Below are positions 60,441-64,000 of a DNA stretch of 64,000 nt, piece by piece. The notes below the pieces were generated by a model. The model was not told where the DNA came from, did not search any database, and saw only the letters and a program-made list of their open reading frames with translations. The DNA is from Novosphingobium sp. (GTDB taxonomy: Bacteria > Pseudomonadota > Alphaproteobacteria > Sphingomonadales > Sphingomonadaceae). The DNA lies in contig JANXSP010000090.1 of the NCBI GenBank assembly GCA_025356575.1, positions 1 to 64,000 of the forward strand, written 5' to 3'. The position numbers and the translations under genes were made by a program. Position 1 is the first letter of the stretch. Each line of letters opens with the position of its first letter.

Positions 60441-62282
60441 CTACCCCGCCATCGTCATCAACCGTTCGCGCGTGCGCGCTTCGATCCGCTCGGCGAGCAT
60501 CGTCAGCGGCATCGCCCCGTCGTCGAGCACATCGTGGAACCACTTGAGATCGAACCGCGGCCCCAGCGCGGCCTGCGCTTTTTCGCGCGCATCGACCCAC
60601 GCGCGGTGGCCGATCTTGTAGCTGCATGCCTGGCCCATCATCGTGCAGTAACGCTCGACCTCGCTTTGGCAGCGGGGGCGGGCAAAGCCGGTGGCGGCGA
60701 CCATGTAGTCGGTCGCGCGTTCGCGGCTCCAGCCCATCGCATGGATCCCGGTATCGACCACCAGCCGGGCGGCGCGGAACAGGAACGACTGGAGATATCC
60801 GGCCCGCTCCAATCCCCGGTAACCGCCAAGTTCGTCGGCAAGCTGCTCGGCATAAAGCGCCCAACCTTCGCCATAAGCCGAGTAGAAATGGTTCTTGAGC
60901 AGCATCGGCAGCGCGCCTGCACTTTGTGCGTAGTTGATCTGGAGATGATGCCCCGGAACCCCCTCGTGATAGGTCAGCGCGGGGAGCGAGTATTTCGGCC
61001 AATTGCCCACGTTCTTGAGGTTGATCCAGTAAATTGCCGGACGCGAGCCATCGAGCGCGGCAGAACTGTAATAGCCGTTCGACGCGCCATCCTGAATCTC
61101 CACGGGCACGCGGCGGATCGTGAGCGGGTGCGCGGGCTGGCGCGAGAACGCTTGCGGCAGCTTGGCCATCATCGCGTCGATCCCGCGGTTGAGGCTGGCG
61201 ATCAGATCGGCACGGCCCGCGTCGCTATCGGGATAAAGCTGATCGGCGCGGCCATTGAGCGCGGTCAGGCGCTCGCCAACTGTACCCGCGCTCATCCCCG
61301 CCGCGGTCAAAATCGTATCCAGCCTGCCGGTGATGTCGGCAACTTCAGCAAGCCCACGCGCATGAACCTGCGCCGGGGTAAGCGCGGTGGTCGTCGCCTG
61401 GGCCAGCGCCAACGCGTATATCTCCGCGCCGCCGGGCAGTCGCTGCGTGGCCCCGTCGCCAGCCCTGGTGGCCGGGCGCAGGCGCCTGACCAGCGCAATC
61501 TGGCGATCGAGCGCGGGATAGATACGGGCGTTGACGATGGCCGACGCGCGGCTCTGCCATGCGCCCTCGATGCCTTTGTCGTGCGCGCGGCGGACCAGCG
61601 ACTGGACAATCGAACTACCTTCGGCTTGCTGCCCGCGCAGCGCGCCCAGTTGGCCGAGCACGAGATCGAGCGACCACCCCGGCGCCAGAAACCCGCGCCG
61701 CGCTTGCCGCGCCTGTTCCGCGGTATCCTGGTCCAGCGCGGTAGCGAACGCGGTCAGGCGCGCGAGGTACGCTTCACAATCGGCGGCGGTCTTGATCGGG
61801 TGGGTCGCGTTGAGGAAATCGGGTATCTCGAAGTAGGCGCCCTGCTGCTGGGTCAGCACATAAGGCCGCTGGGCATCGCCGATCCCGAACCGCGTAGGAG
61901 CAGAAATTCGCTGGCCAATGATGTCCTGCGCCACTCCGAGCTGCAGCTTGCCGCGCGCGCTGAGCGTGGCAGCGTCCACCCGAGCGAGCTGCGCTGCATA
62001 GCCGCGATTGCGCGCGACCGACGCCGCCTGCGCGGCGGCTCCACGCGGATTGAGCCGCGTCCGCAAGACGGCCAGGCTCCCGATGTCGAGACCGTAACTG
62101 GTCGCGCTCTGCGGACTATGCCGCACTCCGTCGGCAAAGATCGCGTCGAGCAAGGCGAGCAATGCAGCATCTCCGGACGTCGGCGTCGGAGCCCCGGTGG
62201 CAGCTATTGCGGGTGCGGCTAGAATGAACGCGCCGAGACTGGCGGAGACGACGAATTGGCGGCGGAGCATGTGCGATCCCAT
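60441..62282 (-). CDS. DUF885 family secreted metallo-hydrolase, Tat-type signal
   Basis: MLRRQFVVSASLGAFILAAPAIA; YHEGVPGHHLQINYAQ; YGEGWALYAEQLADELG. Start at 62282 or 62270. Confidence 0.88.
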   Translation of the reverse strand: MGSHMLRRQFVVSASLGAFILAAPAIAATGAPTPTSGDAALLALLDAIFADGVRHSPQSATSYGLDIGSLAVLRTRLNPRGAAAQAASVARNRGYAAQLARVDAATLSARGKLQLGVAQDIIGQRISAPTRFGIGDAQRPYVLTQQQGAYFEIPDFLNATHPIKTAADCEAYLARLTAFATALDQDTAEQARQARRGFLAPGWSLDLVLGQLGALRGQQAEGSSIVQSLVRRAHDKGIEGAWQSRASAIVNARIYPALDRQIALVRRLRPATRAGDGATQRLPGGAEIYALALAQATTTALTPAQVHARGLAEVADITGRLDTILTAAGMSAGTVGERLTALNGRADQLYPDSDAGRADLIASLNRGIDAMMAKLPQAFSRQPAHPLTIRRVPVEIQDGASNGYYSSAALDGSRPAIYWINLKNVGNWPKYSLPALTYHEGVPGHHLQINYAQSAGALPMLLKNHFYSAYGEGWALYAEQLADELGGYRGLERAGYLQSFLFRAARLVVDTGIHAMGWSRERATDYMVAATGFARPRCQSEVERYCTMMGQACSYKIGHRAWVDAREKAQAALGPRFDLKWFHDVLDDGAMPLTMLAERIEARTRERLMTMAG

Positions 62283-62434
62283 TTTCTTATTGGCGAATCC
62301 GCGCTTTAGCACGCCGAGACACGTTGCAAAGCAGTGACTTACGTAGTGTGCGCAAACCAAAATCCGCCCCGCCCTTGTCAAAGCGAACCAACTGCGCGAA
62401 AGCTGTGCAACCAAATCGGTTAGGGACGACGCGC

Positions 62435-63022
62435 ATGATCAACCGCATCAGGGATATCCGGCGGGCGAAAAACCTGACGCTCGCCGATGTTGCCGAGCGG
62501 TGCGCGCCGCCGACCACCGCCCAGACGATCGGGCGCCTCGAGACGGGAATGCGCAATCTCTCGCTGGTGTGGATGAACCGCATCGCGGCCGCGCTGGAAG
62601 TCGCCCCCGAACTGCTGGTTCGCGCCGAGGCGGAGCCGCCCGCGCAATTTGTAGCCCGACTCGCAGAAAATGGGGCCGAGGCCCTTTCCAGCCCGCGCGA
62701 CGCTATTCTGCCAAGCGTCTTGGGCGGCGACGGAGCATTGATGGCGTTGGCGGTAGAGGTGGGCGCAGGCGAGTACCGGGCCGGCGACCAAGTCTGGTGC
62801 CGCCGTGCCGAACCCGCCGACTTCGCCCGCCTGCTCAACCGCGATGTCCTCGCCCCGCGCAGCGGCGGGCGGTTTGCGTTCGGAAGGATGATCGATCGCA
62901 CCCCGCGCGGCGACGGCGGCAGCCGGATCGCGCTCCTCCCCCCCGGTCCCGGTCAGCGCCAGGTCGTGATTGACAACCCGCCGTGGCTGGCATTTACCGA
63001 GATGCTTGTGCGCGCGCTTTAG
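62435..63022 (+). CDS. XRE-family HTH transcriptional regulator
   Basis: MINRIRDIRRAKNLTLADVAERCAPPTTAQTIGRLETGMRNLSLVWMNRIAAALEVAPELL. Confidence 0.85.
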   Translation: MINRIRDIRRAKNLTLADVAERCAPPTTAQTIGRLETGMRNLSLVWMNRIAAALEVAPELLVRAEAEPPAQFVARLAENGAEALSSPRDAILPSVLGGDGALMALAVEVGAGEYRAGDQVWCRRAEPADFARLLNRDVLAPRSGGRFAFGRMIDRTPRGDGGSRIALLPPGPGQRQVVIDNPPWLAFTEMLVRAL

Positions 63023-63028
63023 GCGGTG

Positions 63029-64000
63029 GTGCGCGTCCTCACCCTGAGCACGCTTTTTCCCAGCCCGGCGCGCACCGCGTTCGGGCGCTTCGTCGCGGCG
63101 CAGACCGCAGCCCTCGCCGCGCGCGGCGACGTTGCCGTGACGGTGATCAATCCAGTCGGTCTGCCGCCGTTTCCACTCTCGCGAGGCACAGCCTATCGCG
63201 CGGCCCGGAAAACCCCAGCACGCTCATCGGCAGACGGTTTCGACGTCTATCACCCGCGCTTCACGCTGCTTCCGCTGATCGGCGGGGATAGCAACCCGGC
63301 CAGGATCGTTCGCGCGGTCCTGCCACTGGCGCGCCGCATGCATGCCGCCGCGCCGTTCGATCTGATCGACGCGCAGTTCTTCTTTCCCGATGGTCCCGCT
63401 TCCGCCGCGATCGCGCGCGCACTCGGTTTGCCGCTGGCGATCAAGGCGCGCGGATCGGATATCCATTACTGGGGCACGCGGCCCAATGCGGCGGCGCAGA
63501 TGCTGGAGGCAGCCGCCCAGGCCGACCAGCTCCTGGCGGTATCAGCGGCGCTTGCGGGGGATATGGCCGCGCTGGGCATGCCCGCAGACGGGATCGCGGT
63601 GCATTATACCGGGCTCGACCACGCACGCTTTCATCCGGTGCCCCGCGCCGCGGCGCGCGCGCAGCTTCCCGGAATTCCGCCGCATGGGCCGCTGCTGACG
63701 GTGCCCGGGGCGCTGATCGCGATCAAGGGTCAGCGGCTGGCGATCGAAGCGTTGGGCGAACTGCCCGACGCGGCTCTCGCGCTTGCCGGGGCGGGGAGCG
63801 ACGAGGCGGAGTTGCGGACGCTGGCGGCGCGGCTGGGTCTTGGCGACCGGGTACACTTTCTTGGCCAGGTTGAACACGACGCGCTCCCGCGACTTCTCGC
63901 CGCGAGCGATGTGGTCGTCCTCCCCTCGCAGCGCGAAGGCCTGGCCAATGCCTGGATCGAAGCGCTCGCCTGCGGCACGCCGCTGGTGATACCCGACGTT
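63029..64000 (+). CDS. GT4-type glycosyltransferase, truncated by the window edge
   Basis: Frame VRVLTLSTLFPSPARTAFGRFVAAQTAAL...AIKARGSDIHYWG...FLGQVEHDALPRLLAASDVVVLPSQREGLANAWIEALACGTPLVIPDV; no stop before 64000; GTG start 63026/63029. Confidence 0.88.
   Translation, partial: MRVLTLSTLFPSPARTAFGRFVAAQTAALAARGDVAVTVINPVGLPPFPLSRGTAYRAARKTPARSSADGFDVYHPRFTLLPLIGGDSNPARIVRAVLPLARRMHAAAPFDLIDAQFFFPDGPASAAIARALGLPLAIKARGSDIHYWGTRPNAAAQMLEAAAQADQLLAVSAALAGDMAALGMPADGIAVHYTGLDHARFHPVPRAAARAQLPGIPPHGPLLTVPGALIAIKGQRLAIEALGELPDAALALAGAGSDEAELRTLAARLGLGDRVHFLGQVEHDALPRLLAASDVVVLPSQREGLANAWIEALACGTPLVIPDV

Noticed and set aside
60534-62222. 562-aa plus-strand ORF
   Set aside because: Antisense to the DUF885 hydrolase with its intact HEGxPGHH motif.

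Overview
The window is 64 kb of GC-rich alphaproteobacterial chromosome, most consistent with a sphingomonad, and almost entirely core housekeeping genes. I see no CRISPR array, transposase, prophage, rRNA operon or recognisable defence/secondary-metabolite cassette. Main blocks, in order: mltG-fabF-acpP; aspS / rnd-oxyR; serine hydrolase, pgsA, MFS transporter; TPP enzyme, CsbD, EVE and 2OG-oxygenase genes; GGDEF-EAL protein, then dapF-mtaB-ftsY-ispZ; kup; a ccmC-D-E-F-G-H-I cytochrome c maturation operon; an amino-acid dehydrogenase; tRNA-His; a long envelope/translation block (rpsB-tsf-pyrH-frr-uppS-cdsA-dxr-rseP-bamA-ompH-fabZ, then rpmE); psd-pssA; tRNA-Tyr; rlmB; hup; lon; dnaX-ybaB with the SRP RNA; a secreted three-repeat protein; hrpB; polyprenyl synthase; chorismate mutase; a two-component system with a PepSY protein; SIMPL protein; aminotransferase; ABC-F ATPase; DUF885 hydrolase; XRE regulator; and a glycosyltransferase running off the right edge. 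The best second-look items are: (1) a small secreted protein made of three ~55-aa 'GDDSS..NGECDD.RF..DSDI.HDA.DCR' repeats; (2) several palindromic intergenic repeats, one apparently translated as the N-terminus of UppS; (3) a DnaA-box-like cluster with adjacent GANTC and TTAACCA motifs upstream of an orphan small membrane ORF; (4) a possible structured rpsB leader; (5) a 2x34-bp tandem repeat upstream of the TPP enzyme; (6) a bamA-ompH-fabZ cluster without lpxD/lpxA/lpxB. I found no convincing wholly new multi-gene system. All calls come from reading the sequence and supplied translations; no database searches were run.
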